Positions 9,221 through 16,222 of a stretch of 64,000 nucleotides of DNA are shown one piece after another. Under the pieces are notes generated by a model that saw nothing but the letters and a program-made list of their open reading frames with translations, ran no database searches and had not been told where the DNA came from. Source of the stretch: an uncultured Alphaproteobacteria bacterium (GTDB lineage Bacteria > Pseudomonadota > Alphaproteobacteria > Rs-D84); the NCBI GenBank assembly GCA_944389345.1, contig CALXMA010000003.1, forward strand, positions 1 through 64,000, written 5' to 3'. Position numbers and translations under genes: made by a program. How positions within the stretch are numbered: the first letter of the stretch is position 1; each line of letters begins with the position of its first letter.

Positions 9221-10843
9221 CTATTTTGCACATCCGTACATTCCGCACACCCCGTCATCACCCGGCGTAACGTATTCTTCGACCACGGCAATTGGTCCCG
9301 GGTTTTGCGGTGCCTGGGCGGGCACAGCATTTGGATATTCGGTATAGTGCACTTCTTTGATAACCTGGACACGGCGGTTTGCGGCATTTGCAACGCCATC
9401 ACCGGTCTGCACGGCCAAATCTTCTTCCCCGGCGGAAACCGCGACAATCTGGCTGGACGGGATACCGTATTTAATCAGCATTTTTTGCACGGCTTCGGCA
9501 CGACGGCCACCCAACGCATAATTGTAATCAGAATCCCCCATCGTATCAGTATGCCCAATCACAGACACCTTGATATTTTTGTTTTCCTGGGTTGCGGATG
9601 CCAACTGTCTGATTAAATCTTCGTATTCCGGTTTAATCGTTGCCTGGTCAAAATCAAACCGAATTTCAAAGACCTCTTCCATCACGCGCTGTTTTGGTTC
9701 CAACGGAATCTGTTGAACCTTGATAAAGGTCTTTTCGTATGTCTTTTCACTGTTTGCAGTATTCTGGATTTGGTCCAACCGCGCGTTAATCGCGGCCAAT
9801 TCCGCCCGCATAGCCATCATCATATTGATAAATTCTTCACGTGTGACCAATTCATCACTGACCTGTGGAATTTCGGCCACAGGCTCGGCCGGCTGGCTGG
9901 GCGCGGGTTCCGCAGATTTCTTAACACAGTTCACATCGCCATCATGCGTACATTCACGCACACTGTTGTCATTTATATTATTGCTGTCGCTGATGGTTTT
10001 GTCGCCACCATAAATGTTTTGATTAAACACCATCGGACGCACAGGTTCCGGATTAATCAAATGCTTTGGCACATTTACGTTATTTACAATAATAACACCT
10101 TCGCGCGATTTACCGGCGCCACTGACGGCGTTCATATTACGCGTATCAGGATAATATTCTGGGGTCTGTCGACTGGACATTCCGCCACGTTCAACCGCGA
10201 CCGTAACATCGCCCGTCGTACTGACCGACGTCTTGGTTGTCTGGGTTGTTGTACGACTTTGCACAGATTTATTATCCAAAACCTTGCCACCTTCGCAATC
10301 ACGCAACGCGGTCATAGTTTTGTAATATCTGTCGCGACATTCATTTGCAGTCCCCGTCTGGCCACTGGCCGTTGCCGACAACCAGCAATCGAATTTCGCC
10401 TGGGCCTCGGCCGCCAATTGCGGTTGTGTCATACTGGCATCATTTTTCAATTGGTCCAGCAAATCATTGTACGCGGTATACAATTCGAACGACGTCTGTT
10501 CGTCTTCGATTACCCAGTTATCCAATGTTTCTGGAAAAGGAACCTCGCCCGAGAATGCGGCCACGGCCTTTTGCGCGAACAATTCGCCCATATCTGGATA
10601 TCCACTGGTCCGCGCGTTATAAATAGCATAAGAACGATAATTCATCGCCAACTGATTCAAAAAGGAATCCTGGTGTGGTGCGGAATATACATCCAATCCT
10701 TCGACATAGTCCACCGTTGGTGTTGCCATCGGCACGGCGTCGTCATTTCCCGTTCCCGCGCATGCGCCCAAAGACACGATTGCAACGGTCGCCATCACCC
10801 GCGATATTACCCACCCAGATGTCAGATATTTATTTTTTCTCAT
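9221..10843 (-). CDS. OmpA-family outer-membrane lipoprotein with peptidoglycan-binding domain
   Basis: 540 residues. A signal peptide ends in a lipobox (LGAC, Cys at about 28), so the N-terminus is probably lipidated. A long middle region contains a T/S-rich stretch (about 190-215), a P/A/E-rich linker (SAEPAPSQPAEPVAEIP) and a short coiled coil with LAAINARLDQIQN. The OmpA C-terminal domain follows at about 385-495: IRFDFDQATIKPEYE, IGHTDTMGDSDYNYALGGRR with its peptidoglycan-binding Asp and Arg, and ANRRVQV. The family ties the outer membrane to peptidoglycan non-covalently. It is much longer than Pal, so this is not simply pal. Its promoter is at 10870-10898. Confidence 0.9.
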   Translation of the reverse strand: MRKNKYLTSGWVISRVMATVAIVSLGACAGTGNDDAVPMATPTVDYVEGLDVYSAPHQDSFLNQLAMNYRSYAIYNARTSGYPDMGELFAQKAVAAFSGEVPFPETLDNWVIEDEQTSFELYTAYNDLLDQLKNDASMTQPQLAAEAQAKFDCWLSATASGQTGTANECRDRYYKTMTALRDCEGGKVLDNKSVQSRTTTQTTKTSVSTTGDVTVAVERGGMSSRQTPEYYPDTRNMNAVSGAGKSREGVIIVNNVNVPKHLINPEPVRPMVFNQNIYGGDKTISDSNNINDNSVRECTHDGDVNCVKKSAEPAPSQPAEPVAEIPQVSDELVTREEFINMMMAMRAELAAINARLDQIQNTANSEKTYEKTFIKVQQIPLEPKQRVMEEVFEIRFDFDQATIKPEYEDLIRQLASATQENKNIKVSVIGHTDTMGDSDYNYALGGRRAEAVQKMLIKYGIPSSQIVAVSAGEEDLAVQTGDGVANAANRRVQVIKEVHYTEYPNAVPAQAPQNPGPIAVVEEYVTPGDDGVCGMYGCAK

Positions 10844-10869
10844 AAAACTTCCTTTCTGTAATCCCCTTT

Positions 10870-10898
10870 ATTATACGATTTTTTGACATACTAGTAAA
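10870..10898 (-). promoter_or_regulatory. Promoter of the OmpA-like lipoprotein gene
   Basis: Minus strand TTTACT (10898-10893), a 17-bp spacer and TATAAT (10875-10870). The DNA beyond it, 10920-11100, is A/C-rich on the plus strand (ACCAACCACACACC phrases) and shows no gene. Confidence 0.6.
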
Positions 10899-11100
10899 GC
10901 GAAAAAGTACACCGAAAAACACAACGTTTTTAATTCACCGGGTCGCCGCATTACCAACCACACACCCCGACGCCAACACCAACCACACACCCGCCCCACC
11001 AACAACAATGCGCCCCAACACCCGCAACCCATCAACCAGATAAAAAGTACCCCAGAAATCCGATAATATACCAGAACAATTTGCCACGTATTTTTACATA

Positions 11101-11133
11101 AAAAAAAATCGGACGTCCAATCCGAACGCCCGA
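11101..11133 (-). terminator. Terminator of the 267-residue secreted protein gene
   Basis: ACGCCCGA (11126-11133) pairs with TCGGACGT (11109-11116), one G-U pair, followed on the minus strand by eight T. Confidence 0.8.
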
Positions 11134-11138
11134 TAAAT

Positions 11139-11942
11139 CTATCTGCTTAAAACCTGTGTCGCCAATGCCCCAATCGACCCCAGTCCGCCACTTAATCCCC
11201 CTGTGGTCAAACTGCCCACGGATTGCATAATCGTACTGGTATTTGTGGGCTCGCCCAAGTTATTAATTGTATCGGTCAAAAACTCACCCCACATTTGGCG
11301 TTTTTTTGCACTTAACCGCGAATAAGAACATTTTTCTATTTTGTCCATCAACCGCGTTGCCATTGTCATTTCAGACGGCGTATAATCCGCGGTCGTAAAA
11401 TCGACCAAGTTAAAAATATCATAAATATCGGACACGGTAACCTGTTTATTTGCGGAACAAGACAACGTGCCATCGGAACAGTACGTTGCGACGCCAACCT
11501 TGGGGAATCCCGCCCATACCATACCATCGTTGCCATCGCCCGCGAAATAGTCATAACAAATATTGTCCATTTCTGTTCCTGCGGCAATCTGAACCGCGTT
11601 ACGATACCCCCCATTGGCGGTACGGCATTTTTCGCGACGCAGTCTTTTTCCAACCTCGTCCGCGGTCATGGCACCTGTTTTGGCCCACGCCTTGACAATA
11701 TTATCAACAAAGGTTATTTCTTGCGAACTGGGGATACATTCGTTTGTCAGTTCTTTTTGTTTTGCGCTTAATTGCTGAACACTGCTGATTAAACTTAATA
11801 CGGTTGGCACCAAACTGGCCGCGCCATCGGTCCCAGACGATTCCTGGGGCGCAACGGTCGGCGCCTTGGTAATAGTAACGGCATGCGCGCCCCCCACCAT
11901 GCACACGATTGCCCCAATAAAAACAGCCAGAATTTTTTTCAT
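11139..11942 (-). CDS. Secreted protein of unknown function
   Basis: 267 residues when started at the ATG at 11942, which gives a clean signal peptide (MKKILAVFIGAIVCMVGGAHA). The open frame extends further upstream, but that extension runs into the divergent lptC gene and lacks a signal peptide. The mature part has a short coiled segment (SSVQQLSAKQKEL), six or seven cysteines, and a G/S/L-rich C-terminal tail (TTGGLSGGLGSIGALATQ) that might form an amphipathic or membrane-interacting helix. No domain is recognised. It is divergent from lptC. Confidence 0.75.
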   Translation of the reverse strand: MKKILAVFIGAIVCMVGGAHAVTITKAPTVAPQESSGTDGAASLVPTVLSLISSVQQLSAKQKELTNECIPSSQEITFVDNIVKAWAKTGAMTADEVGKRLRREKCRTANGGYRNAVQIAAGTEMDNICYDYFAGDGNDGMVWAGFPKVGVATYCSDGTLSCSANKQVTVSDIYDIFNLVDFTTADYTPSEMTMATRLMDKIEKCSYSRLSAKKRQMWGEFLTDTINNLGEPTNTSTIMQSVGSLTTGGLSGGLGSIGALATQVLSR

Positions 11943-11994
11943 CTCTCTTTGAACTGGATTATAGCACAAAAATGACACAGAATAAATATAAAAA

Positions 11995-12510
11995 TTGCTT
12001 TTTCGTTCTGGTCGCGCTAAACTGTGCCACGTGCAAGGCGACAAACGCAGTTTTATTATATTCACAAAACACAGACGTCTAAAACGCCTGTGGCAGTTTT
12101 TCTTTACCGGATGGGGTCTGGTAATGGTTGTTGCCCTGATTGCGGGTTCGCTGTTCACGCGCCAGTTGCTGTGGACGCCGATATCCGCGATAAATATGAC
12201 CGACATTGTCAGTAATCAGTTCAAGATGTCCGGGGCGTCGTTTTACGGCACGGACAAGAACGGCCACCCGTTCAGTATTAATGCCGAAACAGGTCGCCAA
12301 GAATATGATAATCCCGACAAAATATTACTGACCCGGGTATCTGGCACAATAACCCGTAAATCCAACGGCAAGAATATCACAGACGACATAACGGCCGATG
12401 GCGGGTATTTTAATCGTCGCGACCGAACGATAACATTGCTGGACAATGTCCACGTTGATTCCAGCGACGGCAACAAAATCAGAACAGATGAATTGGTGAT
12501 AAAATTATGA
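11995..12510 (+). CDS. lptC: LPS export protein LptC-like
   Basis: About 171 residues: a basic N-terminus (KHRRLKRLW), one transmembrane helix (about 38-56) and a periplasmic beta-jellyroll region (FKMSGASFYGTDKNGHPFSI, then DGGYFNRRDRTITLLDNVHV), the usual LptC layout. By family knowledge LptC passes LPS from the LptBFG transporter to LptA. The stop overlaps the lptB start (ATGA), so the two are translationally coupled. The start is uncertain: the first in-frame start is a TTG at 11995 and a GTG at 12031 is possible, neither with a clear ribosome site. LptA, often found between these two genes in proteobacteria, is absent here. Confidence 0.82.
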   Translation: MLFRSGRAKLCHVQGDKRSFIIFTKHRRLKRLWQFFFTGWGLVMVVALIAGSLFTRQLLWTPISAINMTDIVSNQFKMSGASFYGTDKNGHPFSINAETGRQEYDNPDKILLTRVSGTITRKSNGKNITDDITADGGYFNRRDRTITLLDNVHVDSSDGNKIRTDELVIKL

Positions 12511-13238
12511 TAAAACAATCTGTATTACGCATAGAACACCTGTCCAAGGCATACGGCAAACGTATGGTTATTCGCGACATATCGATGGAGGCACACCAAG
12601 GCGAATCCGTTGGATTGTTGGGGCCGAACGGCGCGGGCAAAACAACGGCGTTTTATTGTATAACGGGCCAACTTAGTGCCACAGGCGGTCAAATATTTTT
12701 GAATTCCCAGGACATAACCCACCTGCCGTTTTACCAGCGCGCCCGCCTGCACATAGGCTATCTGCCCCAGGAAAACAGTGTTTTCCGTGGTCTGACGGTG
12801 GAACAAAACATAATGGCAATACTGGAAGTTGTCGAACCCAGCCGTAAAAAACGCAAAAAGAAATTGGATGCATTACTAGAAGAATTTTCTATATCAAACC
12901 TGCGTCGCAGTCCTGCGACGGCACTGTCTGGGGGTGAACGCCGACGCGTAGAAATTGCGCGTGCGTTGGCCAACGACCCCAAATTTATATTACTGGACGA
13001 ACCATTTGCGGGCATTGACCCAATTGCGGTAAACGAAATCCGCGACCTGGTGTCCCAGTTAAAAAACCGTGGTCTGGGCGTAATCATAACTGACCATAAT
13101 GTACGTGAAACATTGGGCATCACAGACCGCAGTTATGTGTTGCATGACGGGAAAATTTTGAAACACGGAACAACATCCGAAATCGTCCAAGACGAAATGG
13201 TAAAAAAAGTATACCTGGGCGAAGATTTTACGATGTAA
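12507..13238 (+). CDS. lptB: LPS export ABC transporter ATP-binding protein LptB
   Basis: 243-residue cytoplasmic ATPase that powers LPS extraction with LptFG. Walker A is GPNGAGKTT, the Q-loop is YLPQENSVF, the signature is ALSGGERRRVEIARAL, Walker B is FILLDEPFAGIDP and the H-loop is ITDHNVRET. The length and the C-terminal VYLGEDF are typical of LptB rather than of amino-acid importers. The ATG overlaps the lptC stop by 4 nt. Confidence 0.95.
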   Translation: MIKQSVLRIEHLSKAYGKRMVIRDISMEAHQGESVGLLGPNGAGKTTAFYCITGQLSATGGQIFLNSQDITHLPFYQRARLHIGYLPQENSVFRGLTVEQNIMAILEVVEPSRKKRKKKLDALLEEFSISNLRRSPATALSGGERRRVEIARALANDPKFILLDEPFAGIDPIAVNEIRDLVSQLKNRGLGVIITDHNVRETLGITDRSYVLHDGKILKHGTTSEIVQDEMVKKVYLGEDFTM

Positions 13239-13257
13239 TCAATATCACTATTTAACA

Positions 13258-13281
13258 CAAAAAACGCGGGCATGCCCGCGT
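13258..13281 (-). terminator. Terminator of the second Cys-rich gene
   Basis: ACGCGGGC (13264-13271) pairs with GCCCGCGT (13274-13281); read on the minus strand the stem is followed by TTTTTTG. On the plus strand there is no T-run, so lptB may end elsewhere or by read-through. Confidence 0.7.
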
Positions 13282-13311
13282 AGTGGATGTGAAAAACCCT
13301 GTAAAAACCGT

Positions 13312-13953
13312 TTATTCTTTGTAATAGCAATTCGCCGCATACTTGTACGAACCGGTACCATCGCTCCCGGTATACCCCGACGGGATATAGCAAGACGTTA
13401 TACCAGTAGAGCCACTGACACTGGTTCCCGGCGACGGACAATCACGACACCTTATAAAACCACCATCATTCGGCATATACTGACCGGCGGGACAACTCAA
13501 AACAAGTGGTGGCTTTTCTTCGCAACCGGTACCGGCATCATTTTTTTGATACCCGGCCTTGCACACAAACGTGGAACCATTACCACCGGAACATGTCGCA
13601 TTTGCGGGACACCGTGTACAGCCGGACGTTTGACTGGTTGCCGTACCATAATACCCAACCGCACATTCATACGATGTTACATTTGTAATTTCGCAACTTG
13701 GCGTAACAATATTGTTTACACACGACGTTTTTATACTCCGGCGTCCCGTAACCGCAATACCATATGAATTGATCTGTGTTCCCGTACCACTGCACGACGA
13801 ACAAAAACTGAGATCGGTACACAACGGCGAAGTGCCACCCGGGCAGAACTCGATCGCCAAGTAACAACAGTTGAATTCAGCAAGCCCCCATGCCGGCGAT
13901 CCGATTGGCACACACAGCGCGCCAACCGCGATTAATTTAAGTATATTTTTCAT
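13312..13953 (-). CDS. Small secreted Cys-rich protein, family member 2
   Basis: 213 residues with a signal peptide (MKNILKLIAVGALCVPIGSPAWG) nearly identical to that of the 7033-7584 protein. The mature part has more than 20 cysteines; phrases such as CAVGYYGTATSQ, CTRCPANATCSGGNGSTFVC and CRDCPSPGTSVSGST match the same positions in the paralogue. The C-terminus is CYIPSGYTGSDGTGSYKY then AANCYYKE. An insert of about 25 residues (EEKPPLVLSCPAGQYMPND) is specific to this copy. The ATG at 13953 has GGGGGAAAAG upstream and was preferred over an upstream in-frame start. Function unknown; probably surface-exposed or released. Confidence 0.85.
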   Translation of the reverse strand: MKNILKLIAVGALCVPIGSPAWGLAEFNCCYLAIEFCPGGTSPLCTDLSFCSSCSGTGTQINSYGIAVTGRRSIKTSCVNNIVTPSCEITNVTSYECAVGYYGTATSQTSGCTRCPANATCSGGNGSTFVCKAGYQKNDAGTGCEEKPPLVLSCPAGQYMPNDGGFIRCRDCPSPGTSVSGSTGITSCYIPSGYTGSDGTGSYKYAANCYYKE

Positions 13954-14282
13954 TTCTTTTCCCCCATTTTCATTTTGCAACGATGCCCGAACGAACATCG
14001 AACTATGAAAAAAGACCGCCGAAGCAATGGCGGTCGGGGAGTTAAGAAAATCACATCAGAGAATGACCCCCGTGGCCTTTGTGTGCATCGGCACACTGTT
14101 GTATAGCCACAGGCTCCCCGGCCAAGGTGAACAAGCACCCTGAATCGGGAAGAAAAAATAAAAAGCGCAAATCCGCGCCAAGTATTTTCTCAGTCGGATT
14201 ACAACGCGATTTTCACAATCGCACTGCTCTGATAAAGGATTTCTTACGTCCCCGAACCAACGTCCCCATTGGTTCACACGAA
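13954..14282 (-). ncRNA. Structured leader with C4-like antisense core and attenuator (leader 2)
   Basis: Minus-strand leader of about 330 nt. First hairpin GAACCAA/TTGGTTC (14275-14269 with 14260-14254), then GGGGACGTAAGAAATCC and AATCCGAC as in leader 1. CTTCCCG (14152-14146) can pair with CGGGGAG, part of GGCCGGGGAG (14123-14114). The core, GCCTGTGGCTATACAACAG, a GTGTGC/GCACAC hairpin and AAAGGCCACGGG (14114-14069), differs from leader 1 mainly in its central hairpin, whose stem is kept while the sequence changes. GGCCGGGGAG can instead pair 9 of 10 with CTCCCCGACC (14041-14032), which overlaps the attenuator stem. Confidence 0.65.
14008..14035 (-). terminator. Attenuator terminator inside leader 2
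   Basis: GACCGCC/GGCGGTC stem (14035-14029 with 14020-14014) and an 8-nt loop, followed on the minus strand by TTTTTTC. It lies about 60 nt upstream of the Cys-rich start codon, as in leader 1. Confidence 0.75.
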
Positions 14283-14311
14283 ATTATACAATATACGCCA
14301 AATAAAAACAA
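14283..14311 (-). promoter_or_regulatory. Promoter of leader 2
   Basis: Minus strand TTGTTT (14311-14306), a 17-bp spacer and TATAAT (14288-14283), immediately downstream of the carD terminator. Confidence 0.65.
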
Positions 14312-14336
14312 TAAAAAACCGCCGTTCGTCGGCGGT
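14311..14336 (-). terminator. carD terminator
   Basis: ACCGCCG (minus, 14336-14330) pairs with CGGCGGT (14324-14318) around a 5-nt loop, then TTTTTTATTG on the minus strand. Confidence 0.8.
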
Positions 14337-14357
14337 CAATCAAAATGCCCAAAATTA

Positions 14358-14921
14358 TTATTCTTCATCATCTTCGGCGTCATCGTCTTCATCAACGTCA
14401 ACGGCATTCAAATCTATTTCCTTTGGCACGCCCAAAATATCTTCGATTTTTTCAGACGCACTGTCCAAATCCATTTTATGCAAAACGGCAAATTCTTGGG
14501 CCATACGTTCCAATGCACGCAAATACAACTGTCGCGCGGAAAACGTCATGGTATCTGTGGCGTTTCGCCGTTGCAGGTCGCGTACAACCTCGGCCAGTTT
14601 CATTGGATCGCCAGAATTAATATTTTCTTCGTATTGTGCGGCCCGGCGCGCCCAAATCATACGTTTTGTTCCGGCCTTGCCCTTGGCGGATGCAATGGCC
14701 TCGTCCATTTTGCGTACAGACGTCAACGGACGCAACCCGGAAATTTCCGCGCGTTCAACCGGCACCCGCAACGTCATATGATTGCGTTCGAATTCTATGA
14801 CCAACATTTTTATTTTCTGGCCACCGATATTTTGTTCTTCGACCCGAACCAATTTTCCAACGCCCTGGGTTGGATATACGACATACTGTCCTGTCTTAAA
14901 ATCTAACTTCTTACTTGGCAT
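14358..14921 (-). CDS. carD: CarD/CdnL-family RNA polymerase-binding transcription regulator
   Basis: 187 residues. The N-terminal RNA-polymerase-interacting Tudor-like domain (residues 7-70) is clear: FKTGQYVVYPTQGVGKLVRV, IGGQKIKMLVIEFERNHMTLRVPV. The C-terminal helical DNA-binding part (about 75-150) follows, with WARRAAQYEENINSGDPMKL and MTFSARQLYLRALERMAQE. It ends in an acidic tail (VDEDDDAEDDEE). Family members stabilise the open promoter complex, especially at rRNA and ribosomal-protein promoters; CdnL is the alphaproteobacterial version. It is monocistronic with its own terminator. Confidence 0.93.
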   Translation of the reverse strand: MPSKKLDFKTGQYVVYPTQGVGKLVRVEEQNIGGQKIKMLVIEFERNHMTLRVPVERAEISGLRPLTSVRKMDEAIASAKGKAGTKRMIWARRAAQYEENINSGDPMKLAEVVRDLQRRNATDTMTFSARQLYLRALERMAQEFAVLHKMDLDSASEKIEDILGVPKEIDLNAVDVDEDDDAEDDEE

Positions 14922-15057
14922 AATTTTGGATACCTTTTAACAGTTGCCATTCTCTCTGTCCCACGTATTATAGCACAAAAAACCCGAAAAACAAATAATT
15001 GACTGCAAAAAATAAATGCGCCCATACGGACGCATTTTCAAACAACAACCATGACAC

Positions 15058-15615
15058 CTATCTGATTGCCCGACGCAGGGACCCAGACGTTCTGCGAATA
15101 CCGGATTCACGACTGCCTTCGGTGGAATTTTCGGCAACGGCGCACGTCCATCTGCCACCTTGCAAAACCGCGGTCTGACCATCTGGACAGTCCGGTTTTT
15201 CCAGATTCCATGCGAAACAACTGCCCCGCAAATACGAACTGTACGTGGCATTATCGTCCCCACCGTACGTATACGCGCCATATTCCGGGTTCCAATAACC
15301 TTCGGGTTCGCCACTGCACCATTTACGGTCGCCAAAGCATTCAACGCAATTTCCATCCGCGTCGCACAATTCCATCGGATAAGACGTTGATTTATACCCG
15401 GTATTCGCCCGTTCATTATTTCCCATGGGCTTACCCGTTTCCAAATCGCGACACCACAGTTTTTCGCATTTTTTTGCACTGATGCCGTCAATATCACTGC
15501 GATCAACCATAATATATCCGGCACCGCATGTAACACCGGTACTGGCCGACGGCGCGGCATTTGCCACCCCAAAAATACAACTGATGCCGATTAAGGAAAA
15601 TAAAATCTTTTTCAT
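15058..15615 (-). CDS. Secreted Cys-containing protein of unknown function
   Basis: 185 residues with a signal peptide (MKKILFSLIGISCIFGVANA-A). The mature part has about 10 cysteines in spaced pairs (CDADGNCVEC, RKWCSGEPEGYW, LRGSCFAWNLEKPDC) and a basic C-terminal tail (SGIRRTSGSLRRAIR) that could be exposed or proteolysed. It does not carry the CYIP...ANCYY ending of the other Cys-rich proteins and has no leader hairpins, so I do not place it in that family. No domain recognised. Confidence 0.75.
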   Translation of the reverse strand: MKKILFSLIGISCIFGVANAAPSASTGVTCGAGYIMVDRSDIDGISAKKCEKLWCRDLETGKPMGNNERANTGYKSTSYPMELCDADGNCVECFGDRKWCSGEPEGYWNPEYGAYTYGGDDNATYSSYLRGSCFAWNLEKPDCPDGQTAVLQGGRWTCAVAENSTEGSRESGIRRTSGSLRRAIR

Positions 15616-15679
15616 GCCTAATTCTCTTTTACTGTTATTTTACACGTTTTGACAATATATTGCAAATGACTTTTTCATA

Positions 15680-15716
15680 AAAAACGGGACGAATTTTATA
15701 CCGCCCCGTTTTTTTA
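15680..15716 (-). terminator. Terminator downstream of the BamE-like lipoprotein gene
   Basis: ACGGGACG pairs with CGCCCCGT, with one mismatch, around a 10-nt A/T-rich loop (15682-15709). Poly-A on the left and poly-T on the right allow function on both strands. Confidence 0.6.
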
Positions 15717-15718
15717 TA

Positions 15719-16147
15719 CTATTGCCCCAAACCCGCCGGCGAAAAACGCCCAACATTATTAAACAGTTCTTGCAAGGCATTCAATTCTATGGCCGCCGGG
15801 ATTTCCGTTTCGTCTTCGGAAATAATGACAGTTGGCAAATCTTGGTCATGCAAAATTTTTATATCAGACACACGATTACCATCAACCCACGCCAACAACA
15901 CGGTCTGGTTATCATACTTTAACGGCAACGGCCCACGATAGTTTTCATCGGCGCCATAATAAATCCATACTTCGTCCCCGTATATTGTTTTAACCTGGGG
16001 CGAACCAATTTCATCCGTTAATTGACGCGTTGTTTTAATATCTGCCACCACCGTTTCCAAATCAGGCGGGAATACATAACCGCGATGCTTGGTCTGGAAC
16101 GTGCACGCCGTCATTAACACCGCAAAAAATAAAACAAATTTTTTCAT
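15719..16147 (-). CDS. BamE/SmpA-OmlA-like outer-membrane lipoprotein
   Basis: 142 residues started at the ATG at 16147, which gives a short signal ending in a lipobox (AVLMTAC, Cys at about 14). The mature sequence has the BamE fold phrases: an opening turn followed by IKTTRQLTDEIGSPQVKTIYGDEVWIYYG, then strand-rich LAWVDGNRVSDIKILH. BamE supports the BAM complex that inserts outer-membrane proteins. The C-terminal extension (EIPAAIELNALQELFNNVGR) is predicted helical. The family assignment is by pattern only. Confidence 0.75.
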   Translation of the reverse strand: MKKFVLFFAVLMTACTFQTKHRGYVFPPDLETVVADIKTTRQLTDEIGSPQVKTIYGDEVWIYYGADENYRGPLPLKYDNQTVLLAWVDGNRVSDIKILHDQDLPTVIISEDETEIPAAIELNALQELFNNVGRFSPAGLGQ

Positions 16148-16198
16148 ACCCCAAATGTACACCAAATCAACTAACATACGCAACAAAAAAACATTACA

Positions 16199-16220
16199 AA
16201 AAACGGGGCGTTGCCCCGTT
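16199..16220 (-). terminator. nifJ terminator
   Basis: AACGGGGC (16202-16209) pairs with GCCCCGTT (16213-16220), 3-nt loop; minus-strand reading continues into TTTTTTG. Confidence 0.85.
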
Positions 16221-16222
16221 TC

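Noticed and set aside
9713-10861. 382-codon open frame opposite the OmpA-like lipoprotein
   Set aside because: Antisense shadow; the opposite strand has lipobox, OmpA domain and promoter.
11972-12082. 36-codon open frame upstream of lptC
   Set aside because: Too short, no ribosome site, and it overlaps the lptC reading frame.
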